This document shows positions 42,524 through 50,931 of a stretch of 64,000 nt of DNA, piece by piece (position 1 is the stretch's first letter; every line of letters begins with the position of its first letter). Origin of the DNA: Mangrovimicrobium sp048323675 (GTDB lineage Bacteria; Pseudomonadota; Gammaproteobacteria; Pseudomonadales; Halieaceae); NCBI RefSeq assembly GCF_048323675.1, contig NZ_JBLWFK010000005.1:248001-312000 (forward strand), written 5' to 3'. The position numbers and the translations under genes were made by a program. The notes below the pieces were generated by a model. That model was not told the DNA's origin. It made no database searches and worked only from the letters and a program-made list of their open reading frames with translations.

Positions 42524-43807
42524 TCAGCCGAGTTTGTCGCGCAGGCTGTAGAATAGCATGCCCGCGACCAGTCCTGGCCAGCGCAGCAGGGTGCCGCCCG
42601 GGAAGGTATGCGTGGGCACGCGCGCCATGACATCGAAGCGTTCGGCGCTGCCGGCGACCGCTTCCGCCATTAACTTGCCGGCCAGTGTCGCGGTGGGTAC
42701 GCCGTGGCCGGAAAAGCCCTGGGCACAGAACACGTTCTGCGACAGGCGGCTGAAATCCGGCATGCGGTTCATGGTGATGGCCAGGGTGCCGCCCCAGCCG
42801 TAATCGATGCGGGTATCGTGCAGTTCCGGGTATACCCGCAGCATGTACTTGCGGACAAAACTGGGGATATCCGCCGGGAACTTGCGGCTGTAGTTTTCAC
42901 CGCCGCCGAACAGCAGGCGGTTGTCGGCGGAGAGCTTCCAGTAATTGATCACAAACAGGCTGTCGGACATGGAGACGTCGTCGCGAATCAGGCGTCGCGC
43001 CAGGGCGTCATCCAGCGGCTGTGTGGCCAGCATGAAATTGTTGATCGGCATGATGCGCCCGGCGGCGCGCGGGGCGAGGTTTTCCAGGTAGCCGTTGCAG
43101 GCCAGCAGCAGGTAATCCGCGCGTACTTCACCGCTCGCGGTTTTCACCCGTACCTGCTGACCCTCCTGCCAGGATTGCGCGCGGGAGTCCTCGTAAATCT
43201 GTGCGCCGGCATCGCTCGCGGCCCGGGCCAGGCCCAGTGCGAAATTCAGCGGGTGCAGGTGGCGGGCGCCCTTGTCGAGCACACCGCAGTGAAAACCCTG
43301 CCCGGAGGTCATTTCCGCCAGTTCGGCCCGGCCGACGAAACTTACCTGCGGGTAGTCGTACACGGAATGCAGGTGTTCGACTTCCTCGCGGAAATCATCC
43401 ACTTCCTTCGCCTTGGCCGCGACGTGCAGGTTGCCGGTTTTCAGTTCGCAGTCGATCCGGTGCCTGGCAATCAGCTCGCAGACCGTGTCCACCGCTTCCA
43501 GGCCGAGCTGCCAGAGCGCTTTGGCATCTTCCAGGCCCACCAGCTTCTCCAGGGTGGCCTGGTCCGAGCGCTGCCCGGTGCCGACGTGGCCGCCGTTGCG
43601 CCCCGACGCCCCCCAGCCGACCCGGTTGGCCTCCAGCAGGATGACCGAGTATCCCCGTTCGCGCAGGTGCAGTGCGCTGGACAGGCCGGTATAGCCGCCG
43701 CCGACGATGCACACATCGGCCCTCGCGTCTCCGGCCAGGGTGGGGAATTCCAGGTTCTGGTTGGCGCTCGCGGCGTACCAGGAATCGACATGGGCTGTTT
43801 TTGGCAT
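42524..43807 (-). CDS. puuB: FAD-dependent amine oxidoreductase (gamma-glutamylputrescine oxidase-like)
   Basis: DAO-family flavoenzyme of 427 residues. The FAD motif is ADVCIVGGGYTGLSSALHL near residue 28, followed by VILLEANRVGWGASGRNGGH, the G-A-S-G-R-N-G-G signature of PuuB/OrdL enzymes. The C-terminal part has GWGGTLAITMNRMPDFSRL and NVFCAQGFSGHGVPTATLAG. It is divergent from a PuuA-type gamma-glutamylpolyamine synthetase gene, which favours a role in gamma-glutamylated polyamine oxidation. Substrate range within the OrdL group is broad, and puuC/puuD are not in the window. Confidence 0.85.
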   Translation of the reverse strand: MPKTAHVDSWYAASANQNLEFPTLAGDARADVCIVGGGYTGLSSALHLRERGYSVILLEANRVGWGASGRNGGHVGTGQRSDQATLEKLVGLEDAKALWQLGLEAVDTVCELIARHRIDCELKTGNLHVAAKAKEVDDFREEVEHLHSVYDYPQVSFVGRAELAEMTSGQGFHCGVLDKGARHLHPLNFALGLARAASDAGAQIYEDSRAQSWQEGQQVRVKTASGEVRADYLLLACNGYLENLAPRAAGRIMPINNFMLATQPLDDALARRLIRDDVSMSDSLFVINYWKLSADNRLLFGGGENYSRKFPADIPSFVRKYMLRVYPELHDTRIDYGWGGTLAITMNRMPDFSRLSQNVFCAQGFSGHGVPTATLAGKLMAEAVAGSAERFDVMARVPTHTFPGGTLLRWPGLVAGMLFYSLRDKLG

Positions 43808-43860
43808 TGCGGCAATATACCGTTGCGTCGGTGGCTGCGCTCATAACACCATAGGGTTAA

Positions 43861-43874
43861 GCTTTGGGCAAAGC
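43861..43874. promoter_or_regulatory. Inverted repeat between puuB and puuA
   Basis: GCTTTG and CAAAGC separated by GG, centred in the 126-nt divergent region between the two polyamine genes. The position suits an operator acting on both genes. It is not the E. coli PuuR site, and the call rests only on symmetry. Confidence 0.3.
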
Positions 43875-43933
43875 CCTTGAACGGCCTCAATTTCATCGCG
43901 ATACTGCATCATCGCAGCAACCACGGTTACTCT

Positions 43934-45283
43934 ATGAGTACTGACACCCAAGTCATCCAGGACTGGCTCCGGCAACACCAGATTTCCGAAGTGGAAGTCC
44001 TGGTCCCTGACATGACCGGCAACGCCCGGGGCAAGTTCGTCCCCGCCCACCAGTTCCTGACCATGGGTGAGCCCAAGCTCCCGGAAAGTATCCTGGTACA
44101 AAGCGTCACCGGGGAGTACTGCGAGGAACATTGGGAACTGGTCGAGCCGACCGACGCCGACATGGTGCTGCAACCCGACCCCGCCGCGATGCGCGTCGTG
44201 CCCTGGGCGCGCGAACCCACCGCACAGATCATCCACGACTGCTACAACAACCGCGGCGAACTGCATCCGCTGTCCACCCGCAATGTGCTGCGCAAGGTGC
44301 TCGACCTCTACGCCGCCGAAGGTCTCAAGCCGGTGGTCGCCCCGGAGGTGGAGTTCTACCTGGTGGCCCGCAACCTCGACCCGGACTATGTGCTGGAGCC
44401 GCCCAGCGGCCGTTCCGGCCGGCGCGAAACCTCGCGGCTTTCCTACAGCATCGACGCCGTGGCCGAGTTCGAGGACTTCGTCGAGGACATGTACGACTAC
44501 GCAGAGGCCCAGGAACTGCAGGTCGACACCCTGATCCACGAAAACGGCGCCGCGCAGATGGAGATCAACTTCCTGCACGGCGACGCCATGAGCCTGGCCG
44601 ACCAGGTTTTCACTTTCAAGCGCACCGTGCGCGAGACAGCGCACAAGCACGGCGTCTACGCCACCTTCATGGCCAAGCCGATGCAAAACGATGCCGGCAG
44701 TGCCCTGCACATTCACCAGAGCATGGTGCGGGCCGATACCGGGGAAAATATCTTTGCCGACAAGAACGGCAAGCACACCGACGCTTTCCTCAGCTATATC
44801 GCCGGCCTGCAACACTACACCCCGGAGTTGATTGCGTTCTACGCGCCCAACGTGAATTCCTACCGGCGGCTGGCGCCGGACATCGCGGCGCCGATCAACG
44901 TCAACTGGGGTGTCGGCAACCGCACCACGGCGTTCCGGGTGCCGGAAAGCGGCCCCGCCGCCACCCGTGTGGAGAACCGGTTCCCCGGTGCCGACGCCAA
45001 CCCCTATCTCGCCTTCGCTGCGACCCTGGCCTCGGGATTCCTCGGCATGCAGCGCAAACTGCAGCCCACTGCGCCGCACCAGGGCACCGCCAACGAGGAT
45101 GAAGTGGAAGTGGCGCGCACCCTGGAAGAGGGGCTGCGCAGCCTCGGCAGTTCTCCGGAGGTACGCGAGGTATTTGGCGCCCTGTTCCTCAAGGCCTTTG
45201 CCGCGGTGAAACGCGATGAGTTCGAGGAGTTCAACCGGGTCATATCTTCCTGGGAGCGGGAGCACCTGCTCCTCCAGGTGTAA
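43934..45283 (+). CDS. puuA: Glutamine synthetase family protein (gamma-glutamylpolyamine synthetase)
   Basis: ATP-dependent ligase joining glutamate to an amine, probably putrescine or another polyamine. The 449 residues from ATG 43934 have the beta-grasp domain (VEVLVPDMTGNARGKFVPAH, with the D-x-x-G-x-x-R-G-K of PuuA-type proteins), then VVAPEVEFYLVARN, GAAQMEINFLHGDAMSLADQ, MAKPMQNDAGSALHIHQSMV and NRTTAFRVPESGPAATRVEN with RFPGADANPY. It lacks the adenylylation-loop features of GlnA. It is divergent from puuB. An upstream in-frame TTG at 43877 is not needed. Confidence 0.88.
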   Translation: MSTDTQVIQDWLRQHQISEVEVLVPDMTGNARGKFVPAHQFLTMGEPKLPESILVQSVTGEYCEEHWELVEPTDADMVLQPDPAAMRVVPWAREPTAQIIHDCYNNRGELHPLSTRNVLRKVLDLYAAEGLKPVVAPEVEFYLVARNLDPDYVLEPPSGRSGRRETSRLSYSIDAVAEFEDFVEDMYDYAEAQELQVDTLIHENGAAQMEINFLHGDAMSLADQVFTFKRTVRETAHKHGVYATFMAKPMQNDAGSALHIHQSMVRADTGENIFADKNGKHTDAFLSYIAGLQHYTPELIAFYAPNVNSYRRLAPDIAAPINVNWGVGNRTTAFRVPESGPAATRVENRFPGADANPYLAFAATLASGFLGMQRKLQPTAPHQGTANEDEVEVARTLEEGLRSLGSSPEVREVFGALFLKAFAAVKRDEFEEFNRVISSWEREHLLLQV

Positions 45284-45304
45284 GCGGAAAGCGCGGCTGC
45301 GAAA

Positions 45305-46177
45305 ATGGGTGAAGCGGAAACCCTGTTCGGCAGCCGGGCCCACTACCGCTGGTTCACCGCCATCAAGTATGTCGTCTACCTGTTGCTGGCGATCAATGTC
45401 TGGCTGTTCCTGCAGGAGGAGCTGGCGGCTCTCGACCACACCTTCGTCGATGGCTTCAGGCTGTCGCAGGTCATCCAGGTGTTTTCCGCTACCATCGATA
45501 CCGCCGCGTGGCTGTTGCTGCTGATCCTGTTCGAACTGGAGACCTCGGTTCTCGACGACAGGCGAATCCACGGGCTGGTCAAATGGGCACTGCACGGGCT
45601 GCGGTTGATTTGCTACGTCGCCGTCTTCTACGCCTTCACCGGTTATGTCGATGAACTCCTTGACCTCTATGACGTGACGCCCCTGCCCGACTTTAACGCC
45701 TGTGCCAGCCTCGGCCAGCACCTCTCCCTGCAACTGGACCTGGACGAGTACGCTCCCCTGACTGCCGCCAATTGCGCCGCAGTGGCCGGGCCGGTATTCC
45801 AGCTCAACGGCTTTTCCATCATCTCCCCCGGGGAAACCCTCACCAGTGCGCGCTGGCTGGCCTGGACCGATGTACTGAATTCCGCTGCCTGGTTGCTGGT
45901 GGTAATCGTGCTGGAAGTGGAGGTCCGACTGCAGTTGCGCGGCCAGCTCTCCGACCGGATGGTGCATTTGATGCGGGTGCTCAAGACGATTATTTATGCC
46001 ACCCTCTTTTTCGCTGCGGCCTACTGGGGTTATGCTGGCGACCTGCTCGATTTCTGGGATGCGGCGCTGTGGCTGTTTGCCTTCATCTTCATTGAAATGA
46101 ACGTGTTCGAGTGGCAGTACGAAACTGCCCACGGCACGTCGAAGGACACTGCCAGCGGCGACGCCTCTCCCGCCTGA
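45305..46177 (+). CDS. Multi-pass membrane protein of unknown function with internal repeats
   Basis: I do not recognise the family. The 290 residues hold at least five hydrophobic helices and three related units. Each has a helix ending in an acidic patch (IKYVVYLLLAINVWLFLQEE, 20-39; ICYVAVFYAFTGYVDELLDL, 102-121; IIYATLFFAAAYWGYAGDLL, 229-248) and then a helix with a shared pattern: AAWLLLLILFELE (67-79), AAWLLVVIVLEVE (194-206), AALWLFAFIFIEM (253-265). Membrane-embedded Glu/Asp are therefore conserved between units. A loop at 125-180 holds three Cys and is probably outside. It lies 21 nt after puuA and 16 nt before mtnA in the same direction. Acidic residues in membrane helices suggest ion or metal handling, but nothing more can be said. 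Confidence 0.65.
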   Translation: MGEAETLFGSRAHYRWFTAIKYVVYLLLAINVWLFLQEELAALDHTFVDGFRLSQVIQVFSATIDTAAWLLLLILFELETSVLDDRRIHGLVKWALHGLRLICYVAVFYAFTGYVDELLDLYDVTPLPDFNACASLGQHLSLQLDLDEYAPLTAANCAAVAGPVFQLNGFSIISPGETLTSARWLAWTDVLNSAAWLLVVIVLEVEVRLQLRGQLSDRMVHLMRVLKTIIYATLFFAAAYWGYAGDLLDFWDAALWLFAFIFIEMNVFEWQYETAHGTSKDTASGDASPA

Positions 46178-46193
46178 TTCCCGGCCTACACCC

Positions 46194-47294
46194 ATGCAAA
46201 CACGAGAAGACCTCGCCAGCCTGCGCTGGAACGCCGCCCTTGCGGCAGTCGAAATCATTGACCAGACCCGCCTGCCGCACGATTTGCAGCGGGTCACCCT
46301 GGATTGCCTCGACGATTACTGCCACGCGATCAGTGCCATGCTGGTGCGCGGTGCGCCGCTCATCGGTATCACTGCAGCCTATGGCCTCGCCCACGCGCTG
46401 GCCCAGGATGCCAGTGATGCGGGCCTGGCTCGCGCCAGCGAGCGCCTGCTGGCGACCCGCCCTACCGCAGTCAACCTGCGCTGGGCACTGGAGCGCATGG
46501 CGCAGCAGGTGGACGACCTGGCGCCCGAATTGCGTGCCGCGGCTGCACTGGAACAGGCCCACGCCCTGCGCGAAGCGGAAATCGCCAGTTGCGCTGCAAT
46601 CGGCGAGCACGGTCTGGCACTGTTGCAGGCGCGGGCCGGTGAGCATGGGCCCTTGCAGGTCATGACCCACTGCAACGCGGGCGGGCTTGCCACCATCGAA
46701 TGGGGCACCGCCCTGGCGCCGGTCTACCGGGCCCATGCGGCAGGGGTCCCGGTGCATGTGTGGGTGTCGGAAACCCGCCCGCGCAACCAGGGCACCCACC
46801 TCACCGCCTGGGAACTGCAGCAGGCCGGCGTGCCCTTTACCGTGGTGGCGGACAACAGCTGTGGCCAGTTGATGCGCGAGGGCCGGGTCGACTGCGTGAT
46901 CGTGGGTTCGGACCGCACCGCCGCCAATGGCGACGTGTGCAACAAGGTGGGTACTTACATGAAAGCGCTGGCGGCGGCGGACAACCAGATTCCGTTTTAC
47001 GTGGCACTGCCGGCGTCCACGGTGGACTGGCGCTGTGCCAGCGGGGCGGAGATACCGATCGAGGAACGCGGCGAGGATGAAGTGCTGGCGGTGACCGGCC
47101 GCATGGCCTCGGGCGCGCTGCAGACCGTCAGCCTGGCGGCGGCCGGCACCCGGGCTGCAAATCCCGCATTCGATGTCACTCCAGCGCGCCTGGTAACGGC
47201 ATTGATTACCGAGCACGGGGTGTTTGCTGCCAGTGAAAGTGGCATGCAGGCCTTGCGGGCCCGCTGTCAGGACTTTTCGTTGACGCCGATGTGA
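46194..47294 (+). CDS. mtnA: S-methyl-5-thioribose-1-phosphate isomerase
   Basis: Isomerises methylthioribose-1-phosphate to methylthioribulose-1-phosphate in the methionine salvage pathway; cytoplasmic. The 366 residues carry ISAMLVRGAPLIGITAAYGL, RPTAVNLRWALERM, the catalytic Cys in VMTHCNAGGLATIEWGTAL, VWVSETRPRNQGTHLTAWEL, and the catalytic Asp in VIVGSDRTAANGDVCNKVGT. These separate MtnA from eIF2B-like relatives. Other salvage genes are not in view. Its last 28 nt overlap the convergent zinc-ribbon gene. Confidence 0.95.
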   Translation: MQTREDLASLRWNAALAAVEIIDQTRLPHDLQRVTLDCLDDYCHAISAMLVRGAPLIGITAAYGLAHALAQDASDAGLARASERLLATRPTAVNLRWALERMAQQVDDLAPELRAAAALEQAHALREAEIASCAAIGEHGLALLQARAGEHGPLQVMTHCNAGGLATIEWGTALAPVYRAHAAGVPVHVWVSETRPRNQGTHLTAWELQQAGVPFTVVADNSCGQLMREGRVDCVIVGSDRTAANGDVCNKVGTYMKALAAADNQIPFYVALPASTVDWRCASGAEIPIEERGEDEVLAVTGRMASGALQTVSLAAAGTRAANPAFDVTPARLVTALITEHGVFAASESGMQALRARCQDFSLTPM

Positions 47295-47473
47295 TCGATA
47301 CGCGGGTACGGCCGCCACTGGAAGGTTTGCCGGTGATCGCAGATCAGGCAGCTGTGCTCGATGTCACCGCTGTGCGGGTCCATGGGGCCGCACTGGACCA
47401 TCATACCCTTGCCGCAGGCATCACAGACGTAGTTGACCTCGATAGGGCGCACTTCGCGTTTGATTTCCGGCAT
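47267..47473 (-). CDS. Small zinc-ribbon protein
   Basis: A 68-residue protein from ATG 47473, with two C-x2-C knuckles, VCDACGKGMM and SCLICDHRQTF, enough to hold one zinc. The N-terminus MPEIKREVRPIEVNYVCD resembles short zinc-ribbon proteins of marine gammaproteobacteria, but no function is known to me. Its stop lies 28 nt inside the end of mtnA on the other strand. The frame stays open further upstream, but only the part from 47473 looks protein-like. Confidence 0.7.
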   Translation of the reverse strand: MPEIKREVRPIEVNYVCDACGKGMMVQCGPMDPHSGDIEHSCLICDHRQTFQWRPYPRIDHIGVNEKS

Positions 47474-47590
47474 GACAGTTAATTTCCTGCTCCGGCAAGG
47501 TTCGAACTGCCTGGTTTTTCGGGGGTAGCAAATGGAGGCCGCCGGGGGTGCCGGCGGCGGCAAGGCCTGGTAGCCAGACCGGGCGCTTAT

Positions 47591-47809
47591 TCAGTAATCG
47601 CCCAGCTCCAGGTCGTAATAGCCCAGTTCTTCGCGGAGACGTTTTTCTTCCAGCCGCTGCTCAGCACGGCGACGCTTTTCAGCCAGCCGTTGTTTGTCTG
47701 AGGTATAGGGCGTCAGTTCGTCCATGTCGTCGTCGGACATTTCGCTGAAGATCGGCTCGAACATGTCGTCGAGGGAATCCGAGGAGGATTCCTGGCTGCG
47801 CTCTCCCAT
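47591..47809 (-). CDS. Small charged protein, possibly PA3496 family
   Basis: A 72-residue protein with an ideal ribosome site (GGAGGTGATTT before the ATG at 47809). The N-terminal half is acidic (SSSDSLDDMFEPIFSEMSDD) and the C-terminal half is a basic-acidic helix, KRRRAEQRLEEKRLREELGY, ending YDLELGDY. The R-x-x-E-x-x-x-E-x-R-L-R-x-E-L pattern recalls the PA3496 family of small proteins; I am not certain. No membrane segment. It is followed on the same strand by the zinc-ribbon gene, 118 nt downstream. Confidence 0.65.
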   Translation of the reverse strand: MGERSQESSSDSLDDMFEPIFSEMSDDDMDELTPYTSDKQRLAEKRRRAEQRLEEKRLREELGYYDLELGDY

Positions 47810-48135
47810 AAATCACCTCCCGATGATTTACAACCAAGATAACAGTTAAGACAGCAAAAACCGCTCTGTCTTAGCGCGGAGTAAATCAAAAAATTTCCGG
47901 GATGGCGAACTTTTTTTGCCAGTAAATTCTGCACAAAATTCGGGACAGCCCGCCGGCCTCTGCAGCCCTCCCTGGCTGGTTTTCGACGTCCTTGTCGGTT
48001 TCCACCCGGCGAGGCCGACGGGCTATCGGAAGTGGTAGTGCAAGTGCTATGCCAGTCGAGAATGGGCGCTTGTGACAGGCAATAGCCCCTGATTTCGCCG
48101 ATTGGCGTTTCGCTGGCGCTGTCCGGACATGTCCG
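47810..48135. other. Gene-free region upstream of the small charged protein
   Basis: 326 nt between the start of the small protein gene and the end of aroK. The part nearest the start (about 47820-47940) is clearly more A/T-rich than the surroundings and should hold its promoter. I see no repeat element or further gene. Confidence 0.6.
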
Positions 48136-48645
48136 CTAACTGGACGAGACCTGGGCCAGGATCTCCCCGGCAACCTGTGCCGGGTCCAGCCCCCGGGTGT
48201 CGATACTGAGGGTGGCGTAGCGCTGGTAGAGAGGGGTGCGCTCGGCAAAGATCTCCGCGAAGCCCTGTTTGCTGTCGCTGGCGATGCCGCGCGGTGGCGC
48301 GGCCGCGACCCGCGCCTGCAGGGTGGCCAGTTCCGCGCGCAGGTAGACCACCGGACCCTGCGCAGCGAGCCGCTGCATAACCGCATCGCTGTAGACGACA
48401 CTGCCGCCGGTAGCGATGACCGCACCGGAAAGGTCGAGTCCCAGGAGCACTTCCTCCTCGATTTCCCGCAACCGTCGATAACCGTCACGCAGCAGGATTT
48501 CCTCCAGCGTCGCCCCCTCGCGAACCTGGATGTCGACATCCGTATCCATAAAGCGCAGCCCGCAGAGCTTGGCGAGCAGAATGCCGACGCTGCTCTTGCC
48601 CACCCCGGGCATACCGATCAGGCTGATACTGGGTAACTGTTCCAT
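48136..48645 (-). CDS. aroK: Shikimate kinase
   Basis: Phosphorylates shikimate at O3 in aromatic amino acid synthesis. The 169 residues from ATG 48645 (GGAG eight bases upstream) have the P-loop SLIGMPGVGKSSVGILLAK, shikimate-binding DTDVDIQVREGATLEEIL, REIEEEVLLGL, ATGGSVVYSDAVMQRL (usually GGG, here GGS) and the lid arginine region AAAPPRGIASDSKQGFAEIF with ERTPLYQRYA. It normally sits next to aroB, which is absent here. In-frame upstream ATGs (48672, 48819) would add non-conserved residues. Confidence 0.87.
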   Translation of the reverse strand: MEQLPSISLIGMPGVGKSSVGILLAKLCGLRFMDTDVDIQVREGATLEEILLRDGYRRLREIEEEVLLGLDLSGAVIATGGSVVYSDAVMQRLAAQGPVVYLRAELATLQARVAAAPPRGIASDSKQGFAEIFAERTPLYQRYATLSIDTRGLDPAQVAGEILAQVSSS

Positions 48646-48802
48646 GCACTGGCTCCATCGCTCAGTCGCCATTATCGGCAAGTGTGGCCGCGCCGGCCAG
48701 CGAGCGCTGGCCGCGTCACGGCCTGGCGCTGACCCCGGTGGCTTGCAGCCCGGGGGGGCTGTGGTTAGAGTGGCGCTTTTCACCTGCCCCCGTGTGACCG
48801 CC

Positions 48803-49912
48803 ATGAGCCTGAAAACCACTCCCCTTAATACCCTGCACCGCGAGCTGGGTGCGAAAATGGTGCCCTTTGCCGGCTATGACATGCCCGTGCAATACCCCAC
48901 CGGCATCATTCGCGAGCACCAGCACACCCGCGATCAGGCGGGCCTGTTCGACGTCTCCCACATGGGCCAGGTCGTGGTCTCCGGCCCGGGCGCCGCCGCC
49001 GCGCTGGAACGCCTGCTGCCGGCAGACCTCGAGGGACTCGGCGAACACCGCCAGACCTACAGCCTGCTGACCAACGGCGAAGGCGGCGTGCGCGACGACC
49101 TCATCGTGACCCGCTGGGGACCGGATACTTTTTTCCTGGTGGTGAACGCCGCCTGCAAGGAACAGGACATCGCCTACCTGCGCGAAAACCTGCCTGGCCT
49201 GGAAATCGATGTTCTCGAGGACCGCGCGTTGCTCGCCCTGCAGGGACCGCAGGCGCGCGCGGTCATGGCTGAACTCTGTCCCGGGGCGGCGCAACTGGTT
49301 TTCCTGCAGGGCGCCAGGCTCGCCATCGAGGGGGTGGACGCCTATGTCACCTCCTCGGGTTACACCGGTGAAGACGGCTTTGAGCTGTCCGTGCCCGCCG
49401 CCAGTGCCGATGCCATTGCCCGCAGCTTGCTCGCCCAACCCGCCGTCGAGGCTATAGGCCTCGGCGCGCGCGATTCCCTGCGCCTGGAAGCCGGCCTGTG
49501 CCTCTACGGCCACGAACTGACCGAGACCACCGACCCCGTCCAGGCGGGCCTGGCCTGGGCGATCGCCAAAGCCCGTCGCGTCGATGGTGCGCGCCCCGGC
49601 GGATTCCCGGGCGCGGACGTCATCCTCGACCGCCTGCAGAACCCGCCTTCGGTGCGCCGGGTGGGACTGGTCGTCGACGGCAAGCGCCCGGTGCGCGACG
49701 GCCAGTCGGTAATCAATGCCGAGGGCGACACCGTCGGCGATATCTGCTCCGCCGCCTTTGGCGCGACACTCGGCGGCCCCATCGCCATGGCCTACCTGAG
49801 CAGGGATTACGCAGAGCCGGGTACCCAGCTCGCCGTGGACGTGCGCGGCAAGCAGGTGCCGGTAACGGTGACCAGAATGCCCTTTGTGCCGCAGCGTTAC
49901 TACCGCGGCTGA
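48803..49912 (+). CDS. gcvT: Glycine cleavage system aminomethyltransferase (T protein)
   Basis: Transfers the methylene group from the lipoyl-bound aminomethyl on GcvH to tetrahydrofolate, releasing ammonia. The 369 residues from ATG 48803 begin SLKTTPLNTLHRELGAKMVP with FAGYDMPVQY, then GLFDVSHMGQVVVSGPGA, NGEGGVRDDLIVTRW, SSGYTGEDGFELSVPA, ARDSLRLEAGLCLYGHEL and a C-terminal beta-barrel with GDTVGDICSAAFGATLGGPI. gcvH and gcvP do not follow; palindromic element E and a convergent HNH gene do. I see no glycine riboswitch in the 157 nt between the aroK start and this start. Confidence 0.94.
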   Translation: MSLKTTPLNTLHRELGAKMVPFAGYDMPVQYPTGIIREHQHTRDQAGLFDVSHMGQVVVSGPGAAAALERLLPADLEGLGEHRQTYSLLTNGEGGVRDDLIVTRWGPDTFFLVVNAACKEQDIAYLRENLPGLEIDVLEDRALLALQGPQARAVMAELCPGAAQLVFLQGARLAIEGVDAYVTSSGYTGEDGFELSVPAASADAIARSLLAQPAVEAIGLGARDSLRLEAGLCLYGHELTETTDPVQAGLAWAIAKARRVDGARPGGFPGADVILDRLQNPPSVRRVGLVVDGKRPVRDGQSVINAEGDTVGDICSAAFGATLGGPIAMAYLSRDYAEPGTQLAVDVRGKQVPVTVTRMPFVPQRYYRG

Positions 49913-49965
49913 CACCGCCTCTGCTCGGTCTGAATTGATAATCCCGGAATCTCGCTACAATCGGG

Positions 49966-50083
49966 GGTGTTCGGCCCAGCTATTCCCCGACGGGGCGTCC
50001 GAGGACAGGATGTCCGAGGCCGAGCCTGCACAGGGATGTGCGCTTTTTGGCGTCCCCGGCGGGGAATAGCTGGGTCGAACGCC
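49966..50083 (-). repeat. Palindromic element, copy E (118 bp, inverted)
   Basis: Arms 49966-49995 and 50054-50083 are complementary at 27 of 30 positions, with sequence unlike the other copies. Read on the minus strand the core is ACGCCAAAAAGCGCACATCC, hairpin GCACATCCCTGTGC, linker AGGCTCGG, then a second hairpin GGACATCCTGTCC that differs from A, C and D in its base but keeps the TCC loop. It lies 53 nt after gcvT in the 385-nt convergent gap before the HNH gene; I see nothing else in that gap. Confidence 0.9.
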
Positions 50084-50297
50084 CGCTCTACGAAGCGCCA
50101 TAACAATTCTTGCGCCGAAGCCGACAACCTCCGTTTCAGCCACGCTCCGGCATCACCAGTCCTGACGCAGGAAATTCGTGAGTGTTTCAGGCTGCTGGGT
50201 CGCGTCTACTTACGAGTGGATGTGGACCAGAAAAATCAGTATGAATCCTATGGGATACCAGGATTCGAAGGAATGTTAACGAGCGGGTGAACGAAAT

Positions 50298-50843
50298 CTA
50301 GTGTGCCCAATCCCGCTTCGCGCGAAACTGCCGCGACAGGTATTCCATCTGGTCCGCCAGAATCCGCTCCTTGGCGAGGAAGTGCCACTCGGAGGGATTG
50401 GGCCGGAAGGGCACCGCCAGCAGGGGCATGTGCGCCTCCTCCGGCGTCTTGTTGTCCTTCTGCCAGTTACAGCGCTTGCAGGCCGCCACCACGTTCTCCC
50501 ACTTGTCGCGCCCTCCACGGGAGGTGGGCATCACGTGATCGCGGGTGAGTTCCGAGCGGGGATATTGCTGGCCGCAGTAGAGACAGCGGTGATCGTCGCG
50601 GCGAAACAGCGTGCGATTGCACAGCGGCGGGGTAAAGTCGCGGACGATGCGGCCCTGGGTGGCGATGATCGGTTGCAGGTCGATGCGGGAGCGGCGACCG
50701 GAAATGCGCTGGATTCCACCGAAAACCGGGGGAAGGGAATCCCCGATGCCGTAGATGACATCGCCTTTCGCATAGGCAGATACCGCCTCGTGAATGGTGA
50801 TCCAGCCACGTGGCTGGCCCGCCATATCCAGTCTCAGGATCAA
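50298..50843 (-). CDS. HNH endonuclease family protein
   Basis: Stand-alone HNH nuclease, about 181 residues. The zinc-binding HNH fold is clear: HRCLYCGQQYPRSELTRDHV, MPTSRGGRDKWENVVAACKR and CNWQKDNKTPEEA give C-x2-C, DH, N and C-x2-C. The N-terminal part (LDMAGQPRGWITIHEAVSAY, YGIGDSLPPVFGG) matches a common proteobacterial housekeeping-like HNH family of unknown role rather than restriction or homing enzymes. The start is uncertain: conserved sequence begins around TTG 50843, a further TTG lies at 50906, and no ATG is in place before residue 7. It has no methylase or phage neighbours. Confidence 0.82.
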   Translation of the reverse strand: MILRLDMAGQPRGWITIHEAVSAYAKGDVIYGIGDSLPPVFGGIQRISGRRSRIDLQPIIATQGRIVRDFTPPLCNRTLFRRDDHRCLYCGQQYPRSELTRDHVMPTSRGGRDKWENVVAACKRCNWQKDNKTPEEAHMPLLAVPFRPNPSEWHFLAKERILADQMEYLSRQFRAKRDWAH

Positions 50844-50931
50844 AGGCCTCGGGCTCCCACTCGCAGGTTCCGCTGATACGCTACTGCAAATCGGGGACAA
50901 CCACAATCGCGATTTGTTACAGCGTGTGCCC

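Noticed and set aside
43841..46297. Minus-strand open frame of over 800 codons opposite puuA and the membrane protein gene
   Set aside because: Antisense to puuA, which has all glutamine synthetase family blocks. The translation is His/Gln/Gly-rich without domain structure.
48646..48802. Possible glycine riboswitch before gcvT
   Set aside because: The 157-nt region has none of the paired aptamer features I would expect and no tandem structure.
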